Positions 9,128-18,558 of a stretch of 64,000 bases of DNA are shown here, one piece after another (position 1 is the first letter of the stretch; every line of letters begins with the position of its first letter). The notes under the pieces are model-generated. The model was not told the origin of the DNA, ran no database searches, and saw nothing but the letters and a program-made list of their open reading frames with translations. The position numbers and the translations under genes are program-made. The DNA is taken from the NCBI GenBank assembly GCA_039978895.1, contig JBDWAL010000057.1, positions 1 through 64,000 on the forward strand. The letters run 5' to 3'. Origin of the DNA: Aliishimia sp039978895 (GTDB lineage Bacteria > Pseudomonadota > Alphaproteobacteria > Rhodobacterales > Rhodobacteraceae).

Positions 9128-9441
9128 GGCATATGAAACATAGGCATAAGTTCCACTGCGATCGGCGCGTTGTCAGGGCCGGTTTCCATGATATCCGCCA
9201 TAAAGGCCCACCATTTTTTCATCACGGGATGATCTGGTAAGGCCTCCATTCTATGCCCATCTGTTCGCATCAAAACACCGATCAAATGACCCGTCTCTTC
9301 ATCAAGATGGATCGAGTAATCGCTGACGCCTGCGTCATGCAAGAGTGCTACCAATTCAGGCCAAATTTCCGCATGGCGGCGATGATATTCAGCGGCCATA
9401 CCGTCGTTGAGGCGCATTCTGAAAACGTAACGTTGGCTCAT
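9124..9441 (-). CDS. rhaU: L-rhamnose mutarotase
   Basis: A 105-residue RhaU/RhaM protein that interconverts the alpha and beta anomers of L-rhamnose. Family features are the opening MSQRYVFRMRL, the segment YHRRHAEIWPEL, the central SDYSIHLDEET and the paired tryptophans in MKKWWAFMADIM. The ATG at 9441 overlaps the rhaQ stop as ATGA. A longer frame to 9471 adds ten residues inside rhaQ and is not favoured. Confidence 0.93.
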   Translation of the reverse strand: MSQRYVFRMRLNDGMAAEYHRRHAEIWPELVALLHDAGVSDYSIHLDEETGHLIGVLMRTDGHRMEALPDHPVMKKWWAFMADIMETGPDNAPIAVELMPMFHMP

Positions 9442-10442
9442 TTGACTTTCCGTTGCCGGGCCATTGTCCAAAGACGCGGCAATGCAATAACGCCGATCAG
9501 AAGCAGGCCGATGAAGATTGACATGACAATACCCGGCACGTTGAGCAATCCTAGTCCAAAGGTAACCAGTCCCATCACAAAAGCCGCAATTACCACTCCG
9601 GGGATGGACCCTGATCCACCAAGGATGTTCACGCCGCCAAGGACGACCATTGTCACCACTTCAAGCTCCATCCCAGTTGCAATACTTGGGCGCGTAGACC
9701 CCAAACGGGACGTTAAACAAATCGCGGCCACGCCAGACATCAGCCCGGTTAACAAAAACAAGATGAACTTCACCCGGGCCACACGAATACCGCTGAACAG
9801 CGCGCCCGTTGGATTATTCCCAATTGCGTAGACCGCGCGCCCGAAGTTGGTTTTGTGCAAAAGGATGCCATAAATCACAGCGATGATCACAAAGAGCAGC
9901 ATCTCCACCGTGAATACCCAATAGATGTAGCCCTGCCCAAACCATGCAAAATCAGATGGGTAGCCCCGATAGGCATCGTCACCAAGCACGATGTAACTGA
10001 TGCCGCGAAATAGGCTCATGGTGCCGATCGTTACGACAATAGACGGCAGGCCAAGGACCGTCACAAAGACGCCGTTGAACGCGCCGCATAGCAGGCCAAC
10101 TGTCAGCCCGATCCCAACCAATTCTGGCGCCCCTGCCCCGTATTGCACCGCAAATCCCATGGCCGTGCTCGCAAGCGCGATGATCGAAGCCACGGACAAA
10201 TCGATTTCGCCAGATATGATCAACAACGCCATCGCAAAGGCAATCATCGCCTTCTCCGTGAAATTAAACGTGGCGTCGCTGAGATTCCATGCGTTCAGAA
10301 AATAGGGCGACGCAAAGGTGTTCACGACGAAAATCGCAATGGCGACTGCAAGAAGAAGTGCCTCCCAGCTCTTGAAAACACGCGCGGCGCGACTGTCCAA
10401 ACGGTCAGGCACAAGACGGACTTGCGAATTCGTATCGGTCAT
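9438..10442 (-). CDS. rhaQ: Rhamnose ABC transporter permease
   Basis: A 334-residue integral membrane protein of the BPD_transp_2 (ribose/xylose type) permease family. It has about eight to ten hydrophobic segments, the N-terminal GEIDLSVASI signature and the late motif VVLGGVNILGGSGSIPG. It forms the channel of the RhaSTPQ importer with RhaP. Its start overlaps the rhaP stop by four bases, and its stop overlaps the rhaU start in the same way. Confidence 0.92.
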   Translation of the reverse strand: MTDTNSQVRLVPDRLDSRAARVFKSWEALLLAVAIAIFVVNTFASPYFLNAWNLSDATFNFTEKAMIAFAMALLIISGEIDLSVASIIALASTAMGFAVQYGAGAPELVGIGLTVGLLCGAFNGVFVTVLGLPSIVVTIGTMSLFRGISYIVLGDDAYRGYPSDFAWFGQGYIYWVFTVEMLLFVIIAVIYGILLHKTNFGRAVYAIGNNPTGALFSGIRVARVKFILFLLTGLMSGVAAICLTSRLGSTRPSIATGMELEVVTMVVLGGVNILGGSGSIPGVVIAAFVMGLVTFGLGLLNVPGIVMSIFIGLLLIGVIALPRLWTMARQRKVK

Positions 10443-11419
10443 TGCGTGGTCTCCGCTGACTTGAGGATAACCCGTCCTTTGGTGCGCCCTGCCCGCGCGT
10501 TAAAAGCAACAGCGATCAAAATCGCGCTGCCAGAAATCGCCAATTGCCAGAATGGTGAAATGTTGACGACCGGCAGAGCATTCTTGACGACCCCCAAAAA
10601 GAGCGCGCCCAACACCGCGCCGCCAACCGATCCAATCCCGCCAGCGATAGAAATTCCGCCAATCACACAGGCCGCGACGATCTCAAGCTCAAAACCACCG
10701 GCAATGTCGACATAAGCCACTGCATATCGCGCCACCCAAAGGTACCCCGTCAGCCCCGCCAAAGCCCCCGAAACAACAAAGGCCCAAAATTGCGTCTTGC
10801 CGACTTCAATTCCGGTGTACACGGCCGCATGTGGGTTTCCGCCAACAGCGAAAATCGAACGCCCAAATTGGGTTCGGGACATCATGATCCCAAAGATGAT
10901 GACAGTCAGTACAGCGAACCATGACAAGACCGGCAAGCCCAGTACTTCAGCGCGTGGAAAGCCTTTGAAGGCGTCGCTCATTTCATGAGAGTTGACCCAC
11001 TTTCCATCCGAAATCAGAAAAATAATGCCGCGAAAGATCGTCATTGTGCCAAGCGTTACGACAATGGGGGGAATGGCTAGTTTCCACACAAGAATCCCAT
11101 TAATGCCCCCCATAATCGCCCCCAAAATAAGGGCAATCATGATGATGACAGGGATCGGCAATCCTGGCAGGGCGACATTGATCATAGCCACAGCCATACC
11201 CGTCAAAGCCAAGTTCGCGGCCACAGACAGATCAATGCACCGGGTCAGAATAACGACCATTTGCCCAAGCGCCAAAATGATAAGTGGGGCCGTATCGTTA
11301 AACACATTTGCCAGATTGGATGGGGCTACGAATGCAGAAAAGCGCGATGCAACCAGAACCAAAAGGAGCAATATCGCGCCCCCCAAAATGGTTTCACGAA
11401 CAGGAAAAAGACGGGTCAT
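10439..11419 (-). CDS. rhaP: Rhamnose ABC transporter permease
   Basis: A 326-residue membrane permease paralogous to RhaQ and the second half of the channel. The cytoplasmic coupling region is CIDLSVAANLALTG and the late conserved motif is CVIGGISIAGGIGSVGG. The ATG at 11419 overlaps the rhaT stop (ATGA). Tandem permease genes of this type occur in rhamnose, autoinducer-2 and some pentose importers; the neighbouring catabolic genes point to rhamnose. Confidence 0.92.
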   Translation of the reverse strand: MTRLFPVRETILGGAILLLLVLVASRFSAFVAPSNLANVFNDTAPLIILALGQMVVILTRCIDLSVAANLALTGMAVAMINVALPGLPIPVIIMIALILGAIMGGINGILVWKLAIPPIVVTLGTMTIFRGIIFLISDGKWVNSHEMSDAFKGFPRAEVLGLPVLSWFAVLTVIIFGIMMSRTQFGRSIFAVGGNPHAAVYTGIEVGKTQFWAFVVSGALAGLTGYLWVARYAVAYVDIAGGFELEIVAACVIGGISIAGGIGSVGGAVLGALFLGVVKNALPVVNISPFWQLAISGSAILIAVAFNARAGRTKGRVILKSAETTQ

Positions 11420-12957
11420 GCAAGCTGGCTTTCTGCGCGTTCAGAGATGCCAGCCGCGTGGCGCACCAGTGTTTCGGGATTAAGATCATCGCCCGCCAAT
11501 TCAGCTGCAATCCGCCCGTCGCGCATGACAATCACACGATCTGACAGGCCAATGATTTCGGGGATTTCTGAGCTGACCATCAGGATCGACAGGCCTTGCG
11601 ATGCCAATTCCATCATAAACTCATGCACAGCCGCTTTTGACCCAATGTCGATGCCCTTCGTGGGTTCGTCTAGGATGATAACCTGTGGTTTTGTCGCAAG
11701 CCATTTAGCAATAACCACCTTTTGCTGATTACCGCCAGACAGATTTCCAACGTCTTGGTCAAGAGAGGCCGCGCGAAGATCAAGGCGTTGCGAATAGTCT
11801 CTGGCCAACTTGAACTCTTCGGCCAATTTCAAAAAACCATTGCGTGAAGTACGGGCCAAGGACGGCAACGTGATGTTCTGGAAAATTGGCAGACCAATGA
11901 TCGCACCTTGTTTGCCACGGTCTTCCGGCACATAGACAATCCCATTGTTCACCGCATCTGCGGGAGACCGAATAACCCTAATCTGTCCATTAATCTGACA
12001 AACGCCCTTGGTCGGTTTAGTGATGCCAAACAAGGATTGCATGAACTCAGAACGACCCGCGCCAACGAGACCATAAAACCCAAGTATTTCACCGCACTTA
12101 AGGGTGAAATTGATGTCCGCGAATTCGGTCGGATGGGCGTAACCCACGACTTTAAGAACGTCGTCGCCTGCTGTATTCGTTCGCTCCGGGAAGATCTGGT
12201 CGACGGAACGCCCGACCATCATTTTGACCAAGGCATCCTCATCAATGTCGTCAATCAACCCTTCCCCCACGAAGGCCCCATCCCGAAACACGGTGTATCT
12301 GTCAGCAATTCGAAAAATCTCATCGAACTTATGGCTGATAAACAAGATCGCCTTGCCTTGGGATTTCAACGTCTCGACCCGTTCATAGAGTTCTTCGATT
12401 TCTTTGTGCGACAATGCAGCCGTCGGTTCATCCATGATGACCACGCGCGCATCGACAGAAAGCGCACGCGCGATGGCAACTAAGTGCTTGTTGGCAATGC
12501 CAAGTTCACGCAATTGAGTACGGCTGCTGAACGGCGCGCCTATTGCATCCAAGAGTTCACTTGCCTTGCGGTGCATTTCGGTTGTGTCGATCAGACCCAA
12601 CCGTGTGCGTGGAGCGTGGCCAATAAAGATGTTTTCGGCGACCGTCAGTTCGTCAAACAAAACCGTTTCTTGATGGATCGCGGTGATACCCGCACGCGAT
12701 GCATCATTGGGCGTGCGCAAAGTAATTGGGGCTCCGTCAATCCGGATCGTGCCGCCATCGGGGAAGTAAATGCCTGTTAGGATTTTGACCGTCGTAGATT
12801 TACCAGCCCCGTTTTCCCCCACCAGAGCCGTCACCTGACCTGCATATAAATCCAACTTCACCTCATCCAAAGCCTTCACACCCGGGAACGTCTTGGTGAT
12901 CATGTCCATGGATACGACGGGTGACAGTGTCGGCGCATCGGCCAGTGGCGTCGTCAT
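11416..12957 (-). CDS. rhaT: Rhamnose ABC transporter ATP-binding protein
   Basis: A 513-residue protein with two fused nucleotide-binding domains, as in RbsA/XylG. Domain 1 has Walker A GENGAGKSTT and Walker B VVIMDEPTAALS, with a weak signature LRELGIANKH. Domain 2 has the degenerate P-loop GLVGAGRSE but a full LSGGNQQKVVIAKWL signature and IILDEPTKGID. This asymmetry is normal for the subfamily. It powers RhaPQ. It is separated from rhaS by 82 bases holding a hairpin, unlike the overlapping genes that follow. Confidence 0.92.
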   Translation of the reverse strand: MTTPLADAPTLSPVVSMDMITKTFPGVKALDEVKLDLYAGQVTALVGENGAGKSTTVKILTGIYFPDGGTIRIDGAPITLRTPNDASRAGITAIHQETVLFDELTVAENIFIGHAPRTRLGLIDTTEMHRKASELLDAIGAPFSSRTQLRELGIANKHLVAIARALSVDARVVIMDEPTAALSHKEIEELYERVETLKSQGKAILFISHKFDEIFRIADRYTVFRDGAFVGEGLIDDIDEDALVKMMVGRSVDQIFPERTNTAGDDVLKVVGYAHPTEFADINFTLKCGEILGFYGLVGAGRSEFMQSLFGITKPTKGVCQINGQIRVIRSPADAVNNGIVYVPEDRGKQGAIIGLPIFQNITLPSLARTSRNGFLKLAEEFKLARDYSQRLDLRAASLDQDVGNLSGGNQQKVVIAKWLATKPQVIILDEPTKGIDIGSKAAVHEFMMELASQGLSILMVSSEIPEIIGLSDRVIVMRDGRIAAELAGDDLNPETLVRHAAGISERAESQLA

Positions 12958-12999
12958 TTCGGCATTCTTTCAGGGTAAAGGTGCACCATTGATATCTGA

Positions 13000-13022
13000 T
13001 CCGATGCAACGAACGCACCGGA
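13000..13022 (-). promoter_or_regulatory. Intercistronic hairpin between rhaS and rhaT
   Basis: An eight-pair stem (TCCGGTGC with GCATCGGA on the transcript, one G-U pair) around a seven-base loop, in the only real gap of the rhaSTPQUK operon. Such hairpins after binding-protein genes often stabilise the upstream message so that the binding protein is made in excess. There is no T run, so it is not a typical intrinsic terminator. Confidence 0.5.
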
Positions 13023-13039
13023 CCAAACTGGAGTTCGCT

Positions 13040-14035
13040 TTAGAATATCGACTTGAACTGCTCGATATTGCTGGCGTCGTACACGAACGGATCAGCCATC
13101 GCGCCTTCAAGGTTGTCATCCAAGGTCAGGCTGCCCATGCGGCCCATTGGAACTTCGCCGCCAGCCGTGGCTGTGACGCCGTTCTGGCTCAGCTCATATG
13201 CAAGCATTGTGGCCGAATATCCCAGATCGATCGGGTTCCAGATTGCGAATGACTGGGATGCACCAGATTCGATTGCGCCAGCCATTTCGGACGGCAAACC
13301 AAGACCCGTAACGTTAACTTGGCCAACCTTGCCCGCATCCACAACCGCTTGAGCGGCCGCGACGATACCAACGGATGTTGGCGCGATGATCGCATCAAGG
13401 TCTGGGTAGGACTGCATCAAGCCAGTGGCTTCGCGGTAAGACTTGTCAGCCAGATCATCGCCGTAAACGGTCGCAACCACTTCGATGCCGGAATAGTCGC
13501 CCATGACGGCCATCATCTCATCGATCCAGATGTTCTGGTTCGTGGACGTCGTTGTCGCAGAGAGCAACGCCACATCGCCGCCATCTGGCAAATGGTCTGC
13601 TGCCAGTTTGATGATCATGTTGCCGATCAATGCGTTGGACGATGGGTTCAGGTGCATCTGGCGCCCTTCGGTTGCCACGCCGGAATCCCAGCTGATAACC
13701 GTGATTCCACGTGCCATTGCGCGTTTCAGCGCGGGAACCAAAGCATCTGTGTCGTTTGCAGAAATCGCGATGGCATCAACTTGCTGAGCGATCAATGCGT
13801 TGATGACTTCGATCTGACCTTCTGCAGTGGTGTCGGTCGGACCCGTGTAGATGATTTCGACATCGCCAAGTTCAGCTGCAGCTTCTTGAGCGCCCTCAGC
13901 GGCAGCCTCAAAGAACCCGATACCAAGTGCTTTGACCACAATCGCGATCCGCACGTCGTCTGCGGCAAGAGCTGGCGTTGCCATCATTGCGCTAGCCATT
14001 GCGGCCGATGCGACTAATTTCTTCAATACACTCAT
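13040..14035 (-). CDS. rhaS: Rhamnose ABC transporter substrate-binding protein
   Basis: A 331-residue periplasmic binding protein (Peripla_BP_4, ribose-binding type). The signal peptide is residues 1-24, ending TPALA. The sugar-binding fold shows AIAISANDTDALVPALKRAM and later VTGLGLPSEMAGAIESG, with the hinge-region aspartate in ITVISWDSG. The ATG at 14035 is preceded by AGGGAGGAAACC, a strong ribosome binding site that fits high expression. It is the first transporter gene after rhaR, 25 bases downstream. Confidence 0.93.
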   Translation of the reverse strand: MSVLKKLVASAAMASAMMATPALAADDVRIAIVVKALGIGFFEAAAEGAQEAAAELGDVEIIYTGPTDTTAEGQIEVINALIAQQVDAIAISANDTDALVPALKRAMARGITVISWDSGVATEGRQMHLNPSSNALIGNMIIKLAADHLPDGGDVALLSATTTSTNQNIWIDEMMAVMGDYSGIEVVATVYGDDLADKSYREATGLMQSYPDLDAIIAPTSVGIVAAAQAVVDAGKVGQVNVTGLGLPSEMAGAIESGASQSFAIWNPIDLGYSATMLAYELSQNGVTATAGGEVPMGRMGSLTLDDNLEGAMADPFVYDASNIEQFKSIF

Positions 14036-14060
14036 GGTTTCCTCCCTGGAGTGGTTGCAT

Positions 14061-14873
14061 TTAGGCTGACAGTGAAGCCACCCCCTCTTTTTGCGCAGCG
14101 CTCTTAGGCACTACGATCAGCGTAATATCGGCGGCCTCCAACATGGCCGCGGCACGGTCGTCGATACCGTCATCGGTGATTAAAATGTCGACCCGCTCAA
14201 GCGCACACAACACCAAGCTCGACCGATTGGCGAATTTGGAACTGTCGGCTAAAACGATCAGTTCTTCGGCCTGGCCAATCAGCTTTTGTTCGGCCTGAAC
14301 CAGCAACGGATCGCCTTCCATCAAACCCAATGGCCCGATGCCTTGCGCGCTCATAAACATGCGCTTTGCGTAGAAATTTCGTGTCACATCGTTTTCAAAC
14401 GGCGACAGAATAATGTTTTGCTCACGATAGATGATGCCACCGGGCAGCATGACCGTATTGTGCGAGTTCTTTAGCAAATGATCTGCAATCGGGAACGAAT
14501 TGGTAAAGACCTGCAATCGCCGCGACGCCAACGGGTGCACCATTTGAAACGTCGTCGTTCCGCCATTGATAATGATCGGTTCGCCGTCCTGGCACAGTTC
14601 GACCGCGGCTGCCGCAATGGCTTGTTTTTCGCCGCTATTCAGCGTCTCATTTACTGAGAACGGACGCCCGGCAAGCCCCACAAAAGGTGCGGCAGCGATG
14701 GCTTCGGCCCCCCCGCGCACACGACGCAGACGCTTTTGCCCATCAAGCGTATTGATGTCGCGCCGCACTGTCGCCTCGGATGCGCCCGTGAGCGCGCACA
14801 AGTCTGGCACCGTCACCAAGGATCGGTCTTGAACAGCAGATAGAATGACGCGGTGTCGGTCGTTTTCGTGCAT
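14061..14873 (-). CDS. rhaR: DeoR-family regulator of rhamnose catabolism
   Basis: A 270-residue DeoR-type repressor. The N-terminal winged helix-turn-helix (residues about 5-58) contains VPDLCALTGASEATVRRDIN, and the C-terminal sugar-phosphate sensor domain includes IIINGGTTTFQM and SAQGIGPLGLMEGD. It probably senses a rhamnose metabolite and represses both divergent operons. It is the first gene of the leftward operon, and its start lies next to the nested inverted repeats at 14921-14991. Confidence 0.9.
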   Translation of the reverse strand: MHENDRHRVILSAVQDRSLVTVPDLCALTGASEATVRRDINTLDGQKRLRRVRGGAEAIAAAPFVGLAGRPFSVNETLNSGEKQAIAAAAVELCQDGEPIIINGGTTTFQMVHPLASRRLQVFTNSFPIADHLLKNSHNTVMLPGGIIYREQNIILSPFENDVTRNFYAKRMFMSAQGIGPLGLMEGDPLLVQAEQKLIGQAEELIVLADSSKFANRSSLVLCALERVDILITDDGIDDRAAAMLEAADITLIVVPKSAAQKEGVASLSA

Positions 14874-14920
14874 TTAAGGGCCTTTCGATTTCGTCACCGT
14901 GGCGCGAGTCGCGACTTTCT

Positions 14921-14991
14921 GTCAATCACTAATTATCAACATCAATCATTCTGAATCGCAGCGTGACTGATGTTGATTGAAACTGATTGAC
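14921..14991. promoter_or_regulatory. Nested inverted repeats in the rhaR/rhaD divergent promoter (putative RhaR operator)
   Basis: The inner arms are ATCAACATCAATCA (14935-14948) and TGACTGATGTTGAT (14964-14977), complementary at 13 of 14 positions with a perfect 10-base core. The outer arms are GTCAATCACT (14921-14930) and ACTGATTGAC (14982-14991), complementary at 9 of 10. The unit TCAATCA / TGATTGA thus occurs several times, as expected for a multimeric DeoR-type repressor controlling both directions. Confidence 0.7.
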
Positions 14992-15059
14992 TTGTCTGTT
15001 TCCCTCCGTCAGCCTGACGCCAACCAGATCGTCTTGTCCCGCCTTCTACGGAGATCCAC

Positions 15060-17162
15060 ATGAGCCCTTCCGACACGAGCAAACGACTTGAAAACAAGTG
15101 GGATCAACCGCGCGCGGATCAGATGAGCGAACCGGAAAAGCTCCTTTACCGCTCCAACTTGCTTGGGTCCGACAAAAGAATCACAAATTACGGCGGCGGC
15201 AACACATCTGCGAAAGTGATGCAAAAGGATCCGTTGACCGGGGATATGGTCGAAGTCCTTTGGGTTAAGGGGTCGGGCGGGGATGTCGGCTCCATCAAAA
15301 TGGATGGGTTTTCCACACTTTATATGGATAAGTTAAACGCGTTACGCGGACTTTACCGAGGGCTCGCCTTTGAAGACGAAATGGTCGCTTATCTTCCCCA
15401 TTGCACCTTTAACCTAAACCCAAGAGCCGCTTCAATAGACACGCCCTTGCACGCTTATGTTCCCGCAAAACACGTCGATCACATGCATCCAGATGCCATC
15501 ATCGCCATTGCCGCTGCAAAAGACAGCAAAGCCTTAACGCAGCAAGTTTTCGGGGACAGAATCGGTTGGTTGCCGTGGAAAAAACCGGGATATGAATTGG
15601 GACTATGGTTGTCCGATTTCTGCGCCAACAACCCGCATGCGAAAGGCGTCGTGTTGGAAAGCCACGGTCTGTTCACTTGGGATAATGATGCGAAGGACTG
15701 CTATGACTTGACGCTCGAAATCATCCAAAAAGCGATGGATTGGTTTGAGGTTGAGACCGCGGGCAAGCCCGCATTTGGCGGACCTGTTCATTCCAGCTTG
15801 CCCCCAGCAGATCGTCTGAATGCCGCTGCACGATTGATGCCAGCAATTCGTGGAATGGTGTCGGGTAAACAACACATGGTGGGCCATTTCACTCATAGTG
15901 ATGCAGTGTTGGAGTTTGTGAACGCAAAGGACATGGAGCGTTTGGCAGCGTTGGGAACCTCCTGCCCGGACCATTTCTTGCGAACCAAAATCTGCCCGCT
16001 TGTGGTGGATTTTGATCCCGCCAAACCAGATCTGGATGCTACCCTTACAGGGCTTACAGATGCGATTGCCGCCTACCGTGTGGGGTATCAAGCCTACTAT
16101 GATCGGTGCAAAAAAGATGACAGCCCAGCCATCCGCGACCCGAACGCCGTCGTGTATCTGATCCCCGGCGTTGGCATGATCACATTTGCCAAAGATAAAG
16201 CAACCGCGCGGATTTCCGGGGAATTCTACGTCAACGCGATCAATGTCATGCGCGGTGCTGATGCGGTGTCTGAATATCAAGGCCTGCCGGAACAAGAAGC
16301 GTTCGATATCGAATACTGGCTTCTTGAAGAGGCCAAATTGCAGCGTATGCCTGCCCCAAAATCGATGGCGGGGCGCGTTGTTCTTGTGACCGGCGGTGCA
16401 GGCGGGATCGGGTCAGCAACCGCCACGCGATATCTACAGGAAGGTGCTTGTGTGATGTTGGCCGACATCGACGATGCAGCCTTGGCGCGAACGGCTGAAC
16501 AACTGACATCGCGCTATTCTGGCGATGTGATACGCACGATTAACATGGATGTCACAAACGAAGATGCCGTGATCGCGGCTTATGGGGAAATTGCTGCCGA
16601 ATTCGGCGGTGTCGACATTCTGGTTTCCAATGCTGGCATCGCAAGCTCCGCCCCGATTGAGGACACCACACTTGATCTGTGGAATACAAACATGGCGATT
16701 TTGTCGACCGGGTACTTTCTTGTCAGTCGCGAAGCGTTCAAGCTGTTCAAAGCTCAGGGAATTGGTGGGGCTGTTGTGTTTGTGGCGTCCAAAAACGGAC
16801 TTGCCGCGTCACCAAACGCATCGGCCTATTGCACAGCCAAAGCGAGCGAAATTCATCTTGCGCGCTGCCTCGCGCTTGAGGGTGCGCCAATGGGCGTGCG
16901 GGTTAACGTTGTGAACCCAGACGCTGTCCTGAAAGGAAGCAAAATCTGGGAAGGTGAATGGCTCGATCAACGCGCACAAACATACGGCACCGATAAAGAC
17001 GGGCTGGAAGCAATGTACCGCGAACGCTCAATGCTAAAAAGATCAGTACTTCCCGAAGATATCGCAGAGGCCGCATATTTCCTGTCGTCTGACTTATCAT
17101 CCAAGTCGACAGGCAACATCATCAATGTCGACGCGGGCAACGTGCAAGCATTCACGCGATAA
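15060..17162 (+). CDS. rhaD: Bifunctional rhamnulose-1-phosphate aldolase / short-chain dehydrogenase
   Basis: A 700-residue two-domain enzyme. Residues 1 to about 430 form a class II aldolase domain with the metal-site motif HVDHMHPDAI and the segment ESHGLFTW. Residues about 436-700 form an NAD-dependent short-chain dehydrogenase with VLVTGGAGGIGSA, the NAG motif in SNAGIASS, and the catalytic Tyr-x3-Lys in SAYCTAKAS. It splits L-rhamnulose 1-phosphate to dihydroxyacetone phosphate and L-lactaldehyde and is thought to oxidise the lactaldehyde to lactate. The ATG is preceded by CGGAGAT. First gene of the rightward operon, 12 bases before rhaI. Confidence 0.92.
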   Translation: MSPSDTSKRLENKWDQPRADQMSEPEKLLYRSNLLGSDKRITNYGGGNTSAKVMQKDPLTGDMVEVLWVKGSGGDVGSIKMDGFSTLYMDKLNALRGLYRGLAFEDEMVAYLPHCTFNLNPRAASIDTPLHAYVPAKHVDHMHPDAIIAIAAAKDSKALTQQVFGDRIGWLPWKKPGYELGLWLSDFCANNPHAKGVVLESHGLFTWDNDAKDCYDLTLEIIQKAMDWFEVETAGKPAFGGPVHSSLPPADRLNAAARLMPAIRGMVSGKQHMVGHFTHSDAVLEFVNAKDMERLAALGTSCPDHFLRTKICPLVVDFDPAKPDLDATLTGLTDAIAAYRVGYQAYYDRCKKDDSPAIRDPNAVVYLIPGVGMITFAKDKATARISGEFYVNAINVMRGADAVSEYQGLPEQEAFDIEYWLLEEAKLQRMPAPKSMAGRVVLVTGGAGGIGSATATRYLQEGACVMLADIDDAALARTAEQLTSRYSGDVIRTINMDVTNEDAVIAAYGEIAAEFGGVDILVSNAGIASSAPIEDTTLDLWNTNMAILSTGYFLVSREAFKLFKAQGIGGAVVFVASKNGLAASPNASAYCTAKASEIHLARCLALEGAPMGVRVNVVNPDAVLKGSKIWEGEWLDQRAQTYGTDKDGLEAMYRERSMLKRSVLPEDIAEAAYFLSSDLSSKSTGNIINVDAGNVQAFTR

Positions 17163-17174
17163 GAGGATGAAATA

Positions 17175-18449
17175 ATGATCACATCAGACATCATCGCACA
17201 ATCCAACGCGGACTTGGAACCGAACCACACAGCCGATTACACCGCTTTGGGCGAACATCTGGACCGACGCGGAATCGACATTGCAGCCATCAAGGACAAG
17301 GTCGCAAGTTACGGCGTTGCAGTGCCAAGTTGGGGCGTCGGAACAGGGGGCACGCGCTTCGCACGCTTCCCCGGCCCCGGCGAACCACGTGACATTTTCG
17401 ACAAGCTCAGCGATTGCGGCGTCATCCACCAATTGACCCGCGCGACACCCTCCGTGTCTTTACATATCCCATGGGACGCACAACCCGCTGCCGACTTGAA
17501 CAGCAAAGCCGAAGAAGTTGACCTGACCTTTGACGCAATGAATTCCAACACATTTCAAGATCAGCCAGATCAGCCCCGTAGTTACAAGTTTGGGTCACTT
17601 TCACATACCGATCCGGCAACCCGTGAGCAGGCCATTGACCACAACATCGCTTGCATCGAATTGGGTAAACAGATCGGGTCCAAGGCTCTAACGATTTGGG
17701 TTGGTGACGGCTCCAATTTTCCGGGTCAAACCAATTTCACCAAACAGTTCGAACGCTACCTCGACGCGACCAAGCGGGTTTATAGCGCGCTACCGGATGA
17801 TTGGACGTTATTGACCGAACATAAAATGTATGAACCCGCGTTCTATTCCACGGTTGTGCAAGATTGGGGGACAAACCTGTTGATCGTTCAGCAGGTCGGC
17901 GAAAAAGCGAAATGTCTGGTGGATTTGGGACATCATGCGCCAAATGTGAACATAGAAATGATCGTAGCGCGCCTGAACCAATTTAGAAAACTGGGAGGCT
18001 TCCACTTCAACGACAGCAAATACGGCGACGATGACTTGGACACCGGCAGCATCGATCCCTATAGATTATTTTTGGTGTTCAATGAATTGGTCGAAGCCGA
18101 AATCGATCCCGATTTTGCCCCAATGCACATGTTGGACCAAAGCCACAACGTCACCGATCCGATTGAAAGCCTGATGATGTCAGCAATCGAGGTGCAGCGC
18201 GCCTATGCGCAAGCTTTGCTCGTTGACCGTGTTGCGTTGCAAGGCTTTCAAGACAGCAATGACGCCCTTATGGCGACAACCACGTTGAAGCATGGCTTTA
18301 GAACGGATGTAGAACCGATATTAGCAATGGCGCGCCTTGAAACAGGCGGTGCAATTGATCCAATCGCAGCCTTCCGTTTGTCAGGCTACCGGGCAAACGT
18401 CGCAGAGCAGCGCCCAGCTGTCATCGGTGCCGGGGGTGGGATTGTTTGA
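17175..18449 (+). CDS. rhaI: L-rhamnose isomerase (alphaproteobacterial type)
   Basis: A 424-residue sugar isomerase of the xylose-isomerase-like TIM-barrel fold, converting L-rhamnose to L-rhamnulose with a divalent metal. Recognisable segments are VPSWGVGTGGTRFARFPGPG near the N-terminus, TIWVGDGSNFPGQ, LLTEHKMYEPAFYSTV and the metal-site region LVDLGHHAPNVNIE with GGFHFNDSKYGDDDLD. An AGAGGA site sits a few bases before the ATG. It is co-transcribed with rhaD. Confidence 0.92.
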   Translation: MITSDIIAQSNADLEPNHTADYTALGEHLDRRGIDIAAIKDKVASYGVAVPSWGVGTGGTRFARFPGPGEPRDIFDKLSDCGVIHQLTRATPSVSLHIPWDAQPAADLNSKAEEVDLTFDAMNSNTFQDQPDQPRSYKFGSLSHTDPATREQAIDHNIACIELGKQIGSKALTIWVGDGSNFPGQTNFTKQFERYLDATKRVYSALPDDWTLLTEHKMYEPAFYSTVVQDWGTNLLIVQQVGEKAKCLVDLGHHAPNVNIEMIVARLNQFRKLGGFHFNDSKYGDDDLDTGSIDPYRLFLVFNELVEAEIDPDFAPMHMLDQSHNVTDPIESLMMSAIEVQRAYAQALLVDRVALQGFQDSNDALMATTTLKHGFRTDVEPILAMARLETGGAIDPIAAFRLSGYRANVAEQRPAVIGAGGGIV

Positions 18450-18558
18450 AACCGCAAAGTTAGATCGGCAAGTTTAATTCATGCCACGATCAGGTTAGGA
18501 ATTTCCCGATAGCACTGTCTCGCGCCATAGCCGAACGGTCAAAAACCGCTATCTGTCC

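Noticed and set aside
9253..9831. Plus-strand 192-codon frame over rhaU and rhaQ
   Set aside because: Overlaps two well-recognised genes, has no ribosome binding site and shows low-complexity antisense composition.
13319..14017. Plus-strand 232-codon frame over rhaS
   Set aside because: Antisense shadow of rhaS; unusual Cys and His rich composition with no family resemblance.
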